Made by a program: the position numbers and the translations under genes. The notes beneath the pieces were generated by a model. The model worked only from the letters and a program-made list of their open reading frames with translations, searched no databases and had not been told where the DNA came from. From Rhynchopus sp. YZ270_cl-10 (taxonomy: Eukaryota > Euglenozoa > Diplonemea > Diplonemida > Diplonemidae), in contig OZ037866.1 of assembly GCA_964035575.1 (NCBI GenBank), positions 62,001 to 126,000 of the forward strand: a DNA stretch of 64,000 nt, written 5' to 3'. Positions 44,860 through 56,100 of the stretch are shown one piece after another. Within the stretch, counting starts at the first letter, position 1, and every line of letters starts with the position of its first letter.

Positions 44860-47266
44860 GATGGTGTGATACGGGTGTTCCCGATCCGGGGGAGGGTGTT
44901 ATGTTGGTGGGGATGGGTGTGGGTGGTGTGGGGGTGTCGTAGATAGGGCGTTCTGATGACGTGGGGTCGCCTGCTGCAAGCCAGAGGAAGGTGGAGGCGT
45001 TGTTGAGGCTGACGCAGAAGCGGGCGCTGTCGGTGGAAACAGAGGCGTTGAAGTAGATGACCTCGTCGTCGCCTTCGAAGCCACGCACGTCGCCACCTGG
45101 CACTGCTGCGGTGGGGCCTTCGAGACAACCGGTTTCGTCGTCGGTGACAAAGATGGCAAAGCTGTCGTTGACATGGCGCGCGCCGGTTTCGTTCTCGTAG
45201 AGCGCAATGTTGAGGGTAATATTGAAAGGCATAGGCAAGGGGTAGTTTGCGTACGTCGCCAGGTTCGCCTCGTAGTCGTCGTGTGTTGCGACGAAGGAGA
45301 TGTTGACTGATGGTGGGTTGAACACCACACACTGCGCGCTCGCGTCCGCGGCAGTTCCCACAGGGCGTATCAGCTGTGTGCCGGAGGTGGTGCCGTTGGT
45401 GCCCATGCAGAGGTAGACACAGCTGTTGCGTCTGCCTTTGACGATGAAGTCGAAGGGCTCGCCGTCGCTGGTGCTGTGCGCAATGCAGGGGGCGGTGGTG
45501 GTGTAGTCGGGGGTGTCGAAGCATTCTACCTGAGGGTGGGGTGGTGTGGGGTGGGGTGGATGATTCGTGAGGGTAAATTCTTGCGTTGAATATGGATTAA
45601 AAGAATGTGGTATGGGGGGGGGGGGGGGGTGTGGTGGAGAAGAGAAAAACTGTAGTTGATGCTTCCGGCTGTGTGATGCCAGCCCCCGGATGAAAGTACT
45701 CAGAGAAAGGTGTGAGTGAGTGTGGAGGGTGCAAGTGTGAAGTAGCGTATGTGGGTGGAGGAAAAGTGTTCAGGGAAAACGGGAAGAGTTTAGAAGTGGA
45801 AGACAAAGATGTTTTCGTCACGTCGTAAAAGCACAGTGCATACCACGTCGTCGCAGGAGAAGGTGTGGGAGAGGAACTTCACGCAGTTGTTATAGCACGG
45901 CCCGCTGGCGTGCGTAGTGTACGACGTTGACTCAAATCTGCGGGGAGGGAAGAATAAAAAAAGAACCGTTCGTCACAATCGCAATAACCTGAGCCTCACT
46001 TCAATCCACCTGGACCACAATCGTTGTCGTACTATTTAAAAAAAAACGGGTTTTTATGGAAACACACACTCTTCAAAACTATGGCGTCACACACATCACG
46101 CACCCCCTCTCTGACTACCCAATAACAAAACACCCCTCTCTTTCACCCTACACATACCTCCTGGGAAATGCAGACACTGCTGTCTCTCCTGCAAACGGCA
46201 CTACAAAGGGGTATGCCGTCCCTGGTGCGTACGTGCCTAACACCTCCACTGGCGGTGCTGCCACGTAGCCCGTCAGGCCTGATGGGTCGTCCGTCACCAT
46301 GATGGTCGCTGGGCCCGATGTCACTGACTTCATCTGCACGATCCCCGATGAGGGGATCAGCATGGGCCCCGCCTGCACCGGAGCAGCCGCTTGGACCACC
46401 TTGACATAGCGTGGCAGGGTCGGTGCAAAGAGCTGCACAGCGAACGCTGTGTCCATCGCGAGTCTCTCCCCTGCACCGATAGGATGCACCGAGGCAAAGG
46501 TAGTGGTAGCGTTCGGAGCGTCGCCCACCTGCAGCACCACCACACCACCCACACTCGCCACACTGAACACCCCATCCTCACCCCCCTCAGACCACGCAAA
46601 GCAAAACCCCACCGCCTCCGTGGCAGTGAACACATACCCCGCAGCGTCGTACGTCGTCACCTCCTGCAGCTCCGACGCGCGGACAGGGCAGACCTCACCT
46701 CCGGTACGCGAGGAGTTCACATTACGGACAGGGTAATACCCTATACGTGCGGTAGCACTCCATTCGCTTGCAAACGCTCCAGTAAGATGCACAGTCACCT
46801 GACCTCCAACCAGCGGCAGCTGGGACACATACCACTGTGGCAGCGCCTCGCTCGGCGCTACGGAGAATAGAGCATAGTGCGGGTGGTCCGGCTTGCTGTG
46901 CGGGACTGCGCTGAGGATGGGGACACCATCGATGCACACTCCGGTACTGTACTGTTTGGATGGAGGCCATGCAGCGTCTGCCAACGGTAACAACACCACC
47001 CCACTCCCATCCACCGGCACCGCAGGGAACAGCCCCGACATCGGTGCCTCCCCTCCGCACAACGTCACCCCAGCCCCAACAGTCACGTCATACACTCGAA
47101 TCTCCAAGACATCCTGCATCCTCGGCGCTTCAGTGAGCAACTGATACATTGGACCAAAAGGGCTGTACGGATAATGTGGGTCAACAGGGTTAGCTGAAAC
47201 AGAAGGGGGGAGGAGGAGGAGGAGGAGGAGGAAGAGGAGCAAGAGGGGAAAGGAGTACATTGGCAT
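44591..47266 (-). CDS. type I single-pass membrane protein, three exons (713 aa)
   Basis: Exons 47266-46158, 45937-45844 and 45529-44591 join in frame to 714 codons including the stop. Introns are 220 and 314 nt, both GTATG...CAG. Residues 1-25 form a very hydrophobic signal peptide (poly-Leu). The ectodomain (about 26-610) has several Cys and many N-x-S/T sites, especially in exon 3. A Pro/Thr-rich segment with TPTPPTPIPT leads to one membrane span (LLLILCISGGLCVVLSIAIML), RRR, then a charged tail rich in Arg/Gly/Glu. The short middle exon encodes a Cys-containing linker. A C-rich stretch ending ACATAG lies 4 nt before the ATG. No domain I recognise. It is probably a glycosylated surface or endomembrane receptor-like protein. 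The last part of exon 3 and the 3' flank lie inside the duplicated 2.5-kb segment. Confidence 0.87.
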
Positions 47267-47709
47267 GTTTCTATGTGGGGGTTTTTGTGTAAAAATCTAA
47301 AGAAAAAAGAGGAATTGGGAAGGGGGGGGGAACTCTTTGTCCCTTCGTGGGGGTGTGTGTCTGTGTTTGGAGGTGGGTGATGGAGAAAAATGGGGGTGTT
47401 TTGTTTGGGAAATTATCAAAACGTTTTTGGGATGCTGTCCAAAAGCCACACGTAGTAGGCTAGACTGTCCTTATCTCATAAAAAAGAATTGGATAAAATC
47501 GCGGATGGGGGGAGGTGAGGGTACGTATGCTGATTGGGTTACTATGGAAAAAAAAATACTTACGGCAGGCAAAAAGAAAAAAGTGTAAATAATGGCGGAC
47601 AAAAAAAAAATTGAGATGCATGTCTTTTGCCATGCACATCTTTTAAGAGAAAACGTTGATGACGAAGACGAACCTGATCAACCCTGAAAGCGTGAGAGGA
47701 GGAAACTAT
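47267..47709. other. short spacer between minus-strand genes
   Basis: About 440 bases without a gene. Its position between two same-strand genes and its T-rich minus-strand content fit a processing region (polyadenylation of the upstream gene, trans-splice acceptor of the next). Confidence 0.5.
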
Positions 47710-50089
47710 TCACTTCATCATCGCAAAACTCCGTTTTGTGGTGAACGAACGTTTTGAGGCGAGCTGTTTGCCTTGCTTTTTAAAGCTTTTCTTGGATCGT
47801 ACGGACTTGCAGTCATCGTCGTCGTGGGCGCGGCTCACACTCTCGCGGATGTAGGTGGGTTCAGGCTCTTCGTCGTCCGTCTTGAGCTCAAGCTCCTCCA
47901 CTGTACTGGGCAGCAGCGTCACATCCCAGGGCACTGACAGCGTTGACAAGGCGTCTTTGTAGATCACATCGAGAAAAGGCAGCGGCACCTTCTTGGAGAC
48001 GTGCAGGTCCATGCATATGTCGAGCACCATCTTGGGCACCACCATGCACCGCAGCTCCTCCTCCAAGCGCGCTGGCGGCAGGCCCCCCTCCAGCGCATCC
48101 ATGACAGCACCAGGACGCATTGCCTTCACAGCAAGCGTTGGGCCTGTGGTGCGGTAGGGCGGCGCTGTGGAGGAGGTTTCCGAGGCTTTGAAGATGCGGT
48201 CGTGTGGCTCCCCTGTGTGTGTGTGTGTTTGATAACGGGTTTAGAGTGGGTAACGCCTGAACGGAGTATGGCCCACTGTGTGTGTGTGTGTGGTGGGAAT
48301 GCTTGCGCATATGGGCTCAATGTGTGTGTGGTGTGTTGTTGGTGTTGCTATTAAAACCCCCCTGGTTTGCTAAACCCTCCCCTCAAAACATACCTGTAGC
48401 AGAGCAGAACCGGTTGCTGTATCGGCACAGCCCGCAAACCATGCAGCGTGTATCCGAGGGGTGCGGCTCTCCCGTGACTGCGCAGAAGCGCACGGTGAGG
48501 GTGAAGCCGCATGACACACAGATGGGTGCATCTGACCCGACTGCAATGTGACAGAGCTGGTGGGCAGGACGCGACAGAACAGATGTGTCTTCAAGACCGG
48601 CGCGCACGGTACGCTCCTCGTCGGCAAGGTCACCACGCGAGTCCTCTTCGTCCACACAGATGCCACGTACCTCACGCCATTTGCTGTACGTTTTGGAGGC
48701 GGCCCCTTCTTCCTGCTCAATGAGGATTCTCGCCTCCGCCTCTCGCGCTACCATGGAGATTTCGTTCTTCCGTTCTAACCCTAGTATCGCGTCGCCAAGC
48801 TCTTTCAAGAAGCAGGACAGAATGAAGTTGCCGAGCTCTTCGATGCGTTCGCGGCGGGCCTGCTCTTCTGATTCAAGATTGCTGCAGATTTGTTCGTAGC
48901 GTCGTGACATTGCGTCTGCCCTGAGCAGGTCGAAGAGCGGCCGGTTTGGTGTCGGCGAGGCGCGGATGACGTCCTGCACCCACCAGTACTTCGCCACCTT
49001 CTCCCGTGCGCTCGGCCGCTGGGTCACCAGATCCGCAAGCTGCCGGTAGTGCGTGTCATAAGCAAAAAACTTCTCCCCATACTCCTGCTTCCACAACTGC
49101 GACGGCGAGCTCGGCCCCTCCTCGCTGCCGACCATAAGATTTTCAAGAAACGCACGGAAGCCCACTGTACTATCAAAGCCTTTGTTACTCGCCTCCACGT
49201 TGGTGCCTCGACGGCCGTCCGGAAACCCGCTGTCTGGCGGGCTTTCTCGGATCTGCTGCGCTGCGAGCTCCTGCACGATGGATTCCCTCTCCTCTCGAAG
49301 ACGCTGTTTGTCCACAACGGAACGTCGTTTCGTCTTCTGTGGCGAGGCAGCTGCAGCTGCCGGCACTCCTCCTTCCGCCTCTGGCTCTTCTCTCCCCTTT
49401 AACATTTCGCGTATCTTTGCGCTGCCACTCTGGTGCTCATTCTTGAGTTTCACGCGAATCACATGCTCCTGTTCGTTCAGAAGCATCCTGCTCTGTTCTT
49501 CGTAGATCCCTAACAAAGTGAAGTCTTCGTTTTCTTCAAACTCTGCTACCGGCTGCAGCACTGCGATGTCATGCTGGGCCAGGTCCGCATTCAGATACTC
49601 ATTCAACCCTGCAGGATGCGTATCCGTTGAATTTGGACGAAATGGGGTATGTGCACGACTCGGTACAGCAGTACTGGGCTTGCTTCCAGGGGTGTGGCAG
49701 TCTTGCGACCAGCGGTACATCTGTTCTGATGCAGAAAAGCATCGTGCAGGCCCCAACATCTTCTCTGGCGGGGTAGGTGTGTGGCCTGCAGCAGGTTGGT
49801 CCAGAACTGTGGTGCGGTGTGTGAGCTGTGACGCGGCGCGTTCGCGGCGCAGCATCTTTCGTTCGCGTATGCTTGTTGCCGTTCCGGGGCGGTGGTGTCG
49901 TTGTCTCACACCACCCCTCAAGCCGCTCACATTGTAGCTAAACGGGGGCAACGGGGAGGGCGACGGTGTGGCAGCGACATACGGTGTGCTAGCTGCCTCT
50001 ATGCTTCGCGGCCTTGCGGCATCGCCCTGGAGTGCGTAGTTCACCTTCGCAACTTCACTGTCAAGAGCTTCAGTGTGTGGTGCTGCCAT
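47710..50089 (-). CDS. protein with tandem FC-x-x-TGEPH zinc modules, two exons (732 aa)
   Basis: Exons 50089-48394 and 48212-47710 join at a 181-nt GTATG...CACAG intron, giving 733 codons with the stop. Residues 1-130 are basic and low-complexity. The middle (about 180-520) is charged and largely helical, with a Trp-rich patch (KYWWVQDV). At 527-570 two zinc-type modules occur in tandem: CVSC followed by RFCAVTGEPH, and CGLC followed by RFCSATGEPH. The splice junction falls inside the second TGEPH, and joining the exons recreates the motif exactly. After that comes an acidic and then Lys/Ser-rich tail (KKSFKKQGK). No signal peptide or membrane span, so cytosolic or cytoskeletal. GGTCCCGGCAG lies just before the ATG. 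Function unknown; the zinc modules suggest protein binding. Confidence 0.88.
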
Positions 50090-51315
50090 ACTGCCGGGAC
50101 CCCCTTAGGTGTACAAAGCAAAATAATAGATGATCTGTAGTGAGCCACCTAATGAGGGGGGGCCTAAAAGCCTCACTGCAGAGGAGAAAAGGTCTCGAGA
50201 GTATCGAATAAGAAATGATCCTTTTTACTATTCAGACAGGATACAATGCTAGAGTACGGTACTGAATATTGGAGGGTTGGCTTGGGATTAGTGGTGTGTC
50301 GGGGTGGGGTGGGGTGTCACCTGGGGGGTTAGGTACAGTATTTTTGTTTTTTTTTTTTTGTCGCTGATCTACAAAGCGCTACCAAAATCAAGGCGGGTGT
50401 GGTGGATTTCTTTTTCAGCAGAAGGAAGAAAAAAACGTAAAAGTTCCTTATTTTTGTGCAGGCACCCTTGGATGCAAAAACAAAAAAGGGTATTGGAGAT
50501 AGAGGAAAAGAAAAGCGTGCGTACTAATAGTCACCGTGTTCTTTCAAATACGCTTGCGTCTGTAAATGAGAAGGGGGGGAAGGAGGAGTGGTCCAGTGGA
50601 CTTCAAGAGAAGAGGGGGTAAAAAAATTTATTGGTTGAACTTAAAGCCTCTCGCGCTTCGGCACCTTGATCGCTCATGGATGGCACCGTATCGTAAATTT
50701 GGGTACCCAAAAATTGGAATACATCCAGATAATTAAAAAGAACTAAAAAGGGGATGAAAGTTGTTTTGCTTTGTGCTCTTTTTGTTTTGGTGGTCCTAAA
50801 AAGGGGGGAAAGGGGAGGATGCCTCAAAAAAGGTCTCTGGGAGGATGTGTCACGGGATAGGGAGAAATAATGCCATACCTTTTTACTCCAGATCCCGTAC
50901 TGGTCAATACCAAGCATTTTATTCCGTTTTGCGCGGTGACGCATATAATCCTGAAGGAAAGAAGGAGGGGGATTTTTTTAGACAAAAGAAAAGTACGATG
51001 GGAACCTAAGCCTCACAGTGCTTTTGCACCGTAACTTTTTTTTTAGGCGCCTTGTTTTAATAAAATCCCGACTTTTACGGTCACCACTTGATCTTTTTGA
51101 TAACTCTACTAGGAAAGGGGATATTATTTTCATTGAACACAACCAAAAAAAAAAAAAAAACAGTGTACGAGATCTGAATTTGGCGCAGTGTCATTTTAAA
51201 AGGGAGAAAATAGTCGATGTCAGGCGATAAAACGGTGGCTATGGTATTCGGGTTCCCTCCTAGTACGGGAAAAAGGAACTTCCCTCCTACTACGGGAAAA
51301 AAATCACTTCAAAAA
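50090..51315. other. spacer
   Basis: 1.2 kb with T/A homopolymers and a hairpin-motif relative near 50640-50675. Two direct copies of a CCTCCTA(G/C)TACGGGAAAAA sequence lie near 51255 and 51283. No gene seen. Confidence 0.55.
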
Positions 51316-51915
51316 TCACTCCAAAAAATTGGCCTTTGATTTTTTCAGTGAAGCAGAGCTGGCTGCATAATATACCTCAAACCTCTCCTTCGCTACCTGC
51401 TCCTTTGCAACTTTGCGTTCGTCCCAGTTTGCCACTGCCAGCTGCCCCTGCTCCATTTTCTCTGCCACAATCTTTTTCCTCTCCTCCGTCTCGACGACTC
51501 TGTGGTACTCATGCACGAAGTTCTGCGACGCCCCTGGGTAGTCATCCAGCATGTTCCGCGTCAGCCACTCATTGTAGAGATCTCTATGGAAAGGGTTGGG
51601 CGGCGCGTACTCACGGTACTGCGGCGCAACTGCGGAATGCCGGAGCGTCTCGTTCTGGTACCACGGTGCCCACTGCCCGTTGAACTGTGCCCCCGACTTA
51701 AGCTGGTAGCTCTGCTCTCCAGGACTCATAAAGCGGAACGTAGGATGCGGTGTACCAATCCCTTCCCAGTCCGAACTAGAGTGCAGCTGCTTCTGGTACA
51801 GCTTCATCGTCCCCGTCTGCGTGTCCACCTGGTTCACCTTCCAAGGTGTGGTCGGCTGTGTGAAGTACACAGTACGTCTCTGCTGCAGGCTACATCTAGC
51901 ATGTCGGGTGTACAT
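51316..51915 (-). CDS. small hydrophilic protein of unknown function (199 aa)
   Basis: Open frame of 199 codons rich in aromatic and charged residues, with FRFMSPGEQSYQL, GQWAPWYQNETLRH and PNPFHRDLYNEWLTRNMLDDYPG in the centre and a basic, probably helical C-terminus (about 145-195, ERKKIVAEKMEQ). No signal peptide or membrane span. The composition resembles small microtubule-inner or axonemal proteins, which is only an impression. Unlike its neighbours, no AG acceptor lies immediately before the first ATG. The nearest good one (CCTGCAG) lies about 25 bases inside the frame, so the true start may be further down, for example at Met37, or the frame may be a downstream exon. Same strand as both neighbours. 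Confidence 0.65.
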   Translation of the reverse strand: MYTRHARCSLQQRRTVYFTQPTTPWKVNQVDTQTGTMKLYQKQLHSSSDWEGIGTPHPTFRFMSPGEQSYQLKSGAQFNGQWAPWYQNETLRHSAVAPQYREYAPPNPFHRDLYNEWLTRNMLDDYPGASQNFVHEYHRVVETEERKKIVAEKMEQGQLAVANWDERKVAKEQVAKERFEVYYAASSASLKKSKANFLE

Positions 51916-52712
51916 TGTGGGTTAAGGGGGAAAATATACCCCCGAAAAAGGGTGGGGGGTGGTGGGGGGGATGTGCGTAAAAAAAAACCAAAGTGCCCCT
52001 GTGGGTTTGTGGCGTTGTTGAAAGGTGTGGAAGAAAAGTTGTCTGAAATGTTTTTTTTTTTTTTAGTTTTCGGAAAAGAATCTTTCTTTTTTCTGACACC
52101 GATTCTCTTACAAAGCGGTGTCCACGTCGTCAATTTAAGGGGGATAGACAAAAAGAAAAGTTTATAAGATGATCCTAAGCCTCATGCTTAGGCACCTTAA
52201 AAAAGTAGAGTTGAAATACAAAAGCCCTCTCGTGAACAGTGTACCTTGGTACAATGACCGGCTGTACCGGGTGGACACCCCAACCATGCAGTCCAACAAT
52301 CCATTTCGTGGTTTACATCTGAAAAAAAAAGGACTCGGGGAGAGACTCTCGAGAGAGGGTGTTGCCAGTTTTCAATGAGAGTAGCTATTTTTGCAGGGGG
52401 GCGAGTAACAAAACTTTCTCCATTGGAGGGATTCAAAAAAATAGACGCCGTGCCGCAGCTAGGCAACGAACAACTCCCCTATTCGATTAAAGGGGGGGGG
52501 TTAGGGACACAGGCAAGGCAGTTCTTTGGAAAAACGCATGACTCTCGCGAAAGCGCGCGCAGCGACCGTTTTTACGCGCACCTTTCAAGAAAAAAAATTA
52601 AAAAAAAGTTGGTCAGATGATCACCTCGGCTGTGGTCGATCATATAAAAATGTAAGATGAACCGCAGCCTCTCTCTGTAAATTGGTACAATGACCCAAGC
52701 TTCTCGTCACCA

Positions 52713-52746
<34 letters not shown>

Positions 52747-53188
52747 CCCAAAAAAAAAAACACCCCATGGTTATACCCATACCCATCCACCCATACACGT
52801 TCCCCTCTTAGGGACCACCCATAAACTGCTGTTCAACACATTCTCAACTTTGTTGCACACGAATGTGTTCGATTATCTCTGTCGTCCCCTCCTCTCCCCT
52901 CCACTCATTTTTTTTTGTTTTTTTTTGAAAACTTGGTTGTATTAGTGTAGACACCTGAGGATGAACCCCACTATAGATTTTTTTTTTTTTGTCAGATCGA
53001 CAATTGCCTAACTCCGCTTTGGGGGGGGGCTAGGTTCTCGCAGATATGCTAGCCAAAACAGCCTTTTCTCTTTTTTTTATATACCGACGGATCGTTTCCC
53101 CCCTTTTTCCTCCGTTCACAGTGTTCATCCTGCGCCCCTTTGTTCTCGAGACCCTTTTTTATTTTTTTTTCAGACTTTGGCCTCGCTC
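51916..53188. other. spacer with several dispersed repeats
   Basis: Contains one hairpin-motif copy (52155-52200) directly followed by a 110-bp repeat shared with 59588-59700 (52210-52320). Also present are a palindromic TCTCGCGAAAGCGCGCG stretch (52543-52560), a long A run (52717-52745) and a GAAAACTTGGTTGTATTAG module (52926-52975). No gene. Confidence 0.55.
52152..52202 (+). repeat. dispersed hairpin motif (copy at 52.2 kb)
   Basis: GTTTATAAGATGATCCTAAG, CCTC, ATGCTTAGGCACCTT. CTAAGC and GCTTAG form a stem around a CCTC-containing loop. Close copies lie at 12985-13032, 39657-39705 and 44476-44524; diverged ones at 568-600, 9417-9450, 13192-13235 and 50640-50675. All lie in intergenic DNA, all in the same orientation. 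Confidence 0.8.
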
Positions 53189-56100
53189 TCACGACCTCCC
53201 ACAATCACACTTGGAGGAGTTGTAAAACCCGAGGCAGAGGAGGAGGAGGAGGACCCCCATCACCACTGGGGTCATGGGGGTGCGTTTTGTGTGCTGCCTC
53301 CACGCCGCGAGGCCACCACGTGGCGCTGTGGCGGACTCTGCGTCTATCAGCACCGACGCATGCCCGATGACGGGGGTGGACCCTGACCTCATGGCACTGC
53401 TTCCTGCCGCAAGCCTTCCCACATCCCTCGACACCTCGCGTGAAGGGAGGATATGTTGCTGCTGTTTTCCCGCCTCCCGCAACTCCTTCACCTTCTTTTC
53501 TAAATCCTTTATCTGCTGTGTCTGACCCCCATTCAGTTCCTTCAGCCCAGTCGCTTCTTCGACCAACGCTGTGCGGGTCTGCTCTGCCGCAATGCTTTGT
53601 TCCTGTGCACGCTCGGTGACCTCCGCCAGCTCGGCTTCGAGGGATTGGAAGCGTTCCTTCTGCTGCGATTCTTTGTAGAAAACGTCCAAAGCCTCTTCAC
53701 GAATGCGCTGTTCGGCATGGAGGTGTGCGATTTCTTCGTGGAGCTTGAGGTGTGTGACGTCTGACTCCTTTTCCTTTCGGTCCAATTCGACGCATTTAAC
53801 CTGCAAACTTTGATGGCGAAGTTGCTCCCCTTCGAGCAGCTCAGTCAGCTCTTTTACCTGTGTTTCTTTCAATGCGGCTTGCGCTGTGGCACGTTGTGCA
53901 ATGTGTTGTGCTTCGTCTTGGGTTCGCTCCATCATGCTCTGCATGTTAGCCAGCTGTTCCTCTAAGGAAGTGATCTGCTCTTTGTGTCTCAAATCTGATT
54001 CCAAAAGCTCGCCCTGAAGCGTCTCCTTGTCGTTGGAGGCGTTGAGCGTGAGGTGCTTTGTCTGTGCCTTGGCGTCCTCGACTTCGAGGGTCGCAGTGCG
54101 CAGCGCAACGTCGCATTCGATACGCCGTCTTCTCTCGTCCTCCAGGTCCACGCGAAGCTGCGAGAGGGTCTGTCTGTCCGCCTTGCTTTCTTTGCTCTCC
54201 TTAGCCCGCAGGGCCTGCTCTGCGTCAAGCGCGTTCTGCACCTGAGTGTTCCCGTCATCCAAAGCAGCAATACGGCTCTGCGCCTCGACCAGCCGCTGTG
54301 CAGCATCGGCCAGCTCTCTGTCCTTCACCCCAAGCCGCTCGCGCCACATGCTTTCCATCTGGAGGCGCATATTCCCTTCGCGTTCGTCGGATGTGGCAAG
54401 GAGGCTGTCCTTCTCGTCCTGGTAGTGGCGTAGCTCCTGTGCCTGCGTTGTGTTTGCGGTGGTAAGTGTGTCGCGTTCGTTCGTGAGTTCGTGTACAGCG
54501 CCACGCAGCTCATCCTGCGCCTCCTCTGCTGCCTGCAGCTGCTCTGCCAAAGAGGCTTTCGCAGTCTCAAGGGCAGCGATGTTCTGTGCAGAGACCTCTA
54601 GAGCGGCAGTCTGTGCGGTGCAGTCGTCTTGGGTGGCGGTGAGGGATGTGGTGGTGGACTCTGTAGGGTGGTGTGCATGAGAAACATGTGAGATGTGAGA
54701 TGCAGAGTCACCTGAGCCTTGAAGACAAAGAGAGATGAGCGAAAAAGGTCAAAAAAGAAAAAAAGTGGTAATTGACAGTGTACCGCCACCGCCGGGGGTG
54801 GGGATCAAACCAGGAGAGGATTATAAAATTACGGGACATCGTCGCATACCCAGCCTTGCCACAGTGCTCTCGAGCTCTTCCTTGAGTGCGGAGAGAGTGT
54901 CGCTGAGCTCTGCGTTCTGTGCCTGCAGTGTGCTGACGGTGTTGCCTGTCGGTTGTAGGTAATGGGGTGGGAAGGCAAAAGGGGGTTACAAGAGAAAGGT
55001 TGGCAAGACGGCTCGGCCGTGTGCCTGGTCACTATCAAACACGCTCAAGGTAGAGCTGCGAAACAGATGGCGCAAAGGAAGTAATGTTGACTAAATGTGT
55101 TGGCAAAATCCTAGAAACTCTACAACTTTGTCACGTATTGGTCCAACCTTCTGTACGTTTAGTACTGTTGTCTGGGTGAGGCACATACCTTGCTCTGTCT
55201 GCCCGGACTGCAGTGCATCCACTGTTGCCTGCAGCGACTCCCCGTTGGCCACTGCTGCGTCGTGTGCACCCTGTGCACGTGCCACAGCCGCCTGTGCCTC
55301 CTCCACCTCACCCTCAAGCTCCGCCACACGCATCTCCATGTCTCCCAGCTCCTCCTGTGCCGCACGCATCTCACCCGCTGTGGAGGTCTGCAGCTTCTCG
55401 TGCAGGGCTGTTGCATCTGTGGTGTGGTGTGAAGTGTAGCCACATGCTTGGTCACAAGCACATACCTTGCAGCTGCATCTGGAGCGCGCTGACTTCTTGC
55501 TTGAGTGCCTCACCGCCTGTACGTTGTGGTGTGTGTTCCGTGCACTGCCATGCCATACCTTCTGCTTCGCTGCGTGCGGTGCGCAGCTCCTCCTGGAGAA
55601 GGCCCAGCTGTGTGCGCAGGTCCGCCTCGGCGTCCTCTGCCTGTGCGTGGGCTGTGGTGTTGTCATCGAGGCTACGACGCAGGTCTGCCAGCTCTGCGTC
55701 CTGGGCATGCGACAGGCGTGCCGTCTCCTCCTCCTGTGCAGCAGCAGCTGCCTGTGCCTCCTCCAAGCCACGCTCCAGCTCGCCCCGCACCTCCACCGCC
55801 TCTGCCAACGCGCCCTCAATACGCAGCAGCTCACGCTTCGTCTCCGCCAACTCCGTTTGAAGGCCTTCTGTTGTTGTCGCTGTGGTGCTGTCTGCTTCTG
55901 TTGCTGCCGCGGTAAGGCCCGCAACTTCTTCCTCTTTCTGCGCCAGCTGTGTCCGAATGTCCTGCAGCTGTGCCTGCAACCCTTCCTCTGCCGTGTTGTC
56001 AGCTGCCGCTGCAGTCAGGCTCGCAATCTCCTCCTGCTGTGCGTCAAGCTCCTCCTGCAGCCTTGCCAGCGCCGCCCCCTCCTTCTCCACATTACCCTCG

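Noticed and set aside
54780-54850. tRNA-like B box (GGTTTGATCCCC) on the minus strand
   Set aside because: No A box or cloverleaf can be formed around it and it lies inside an intron.
55500-55560. Treating 55517-55558 as coding
   Set aside because: The inserted residues (Trp, Cys, Pro, His) break the heptad pattern and the segment has full GTATG and ACAG splice signals, so an intron is preferred, though read-through is possible.
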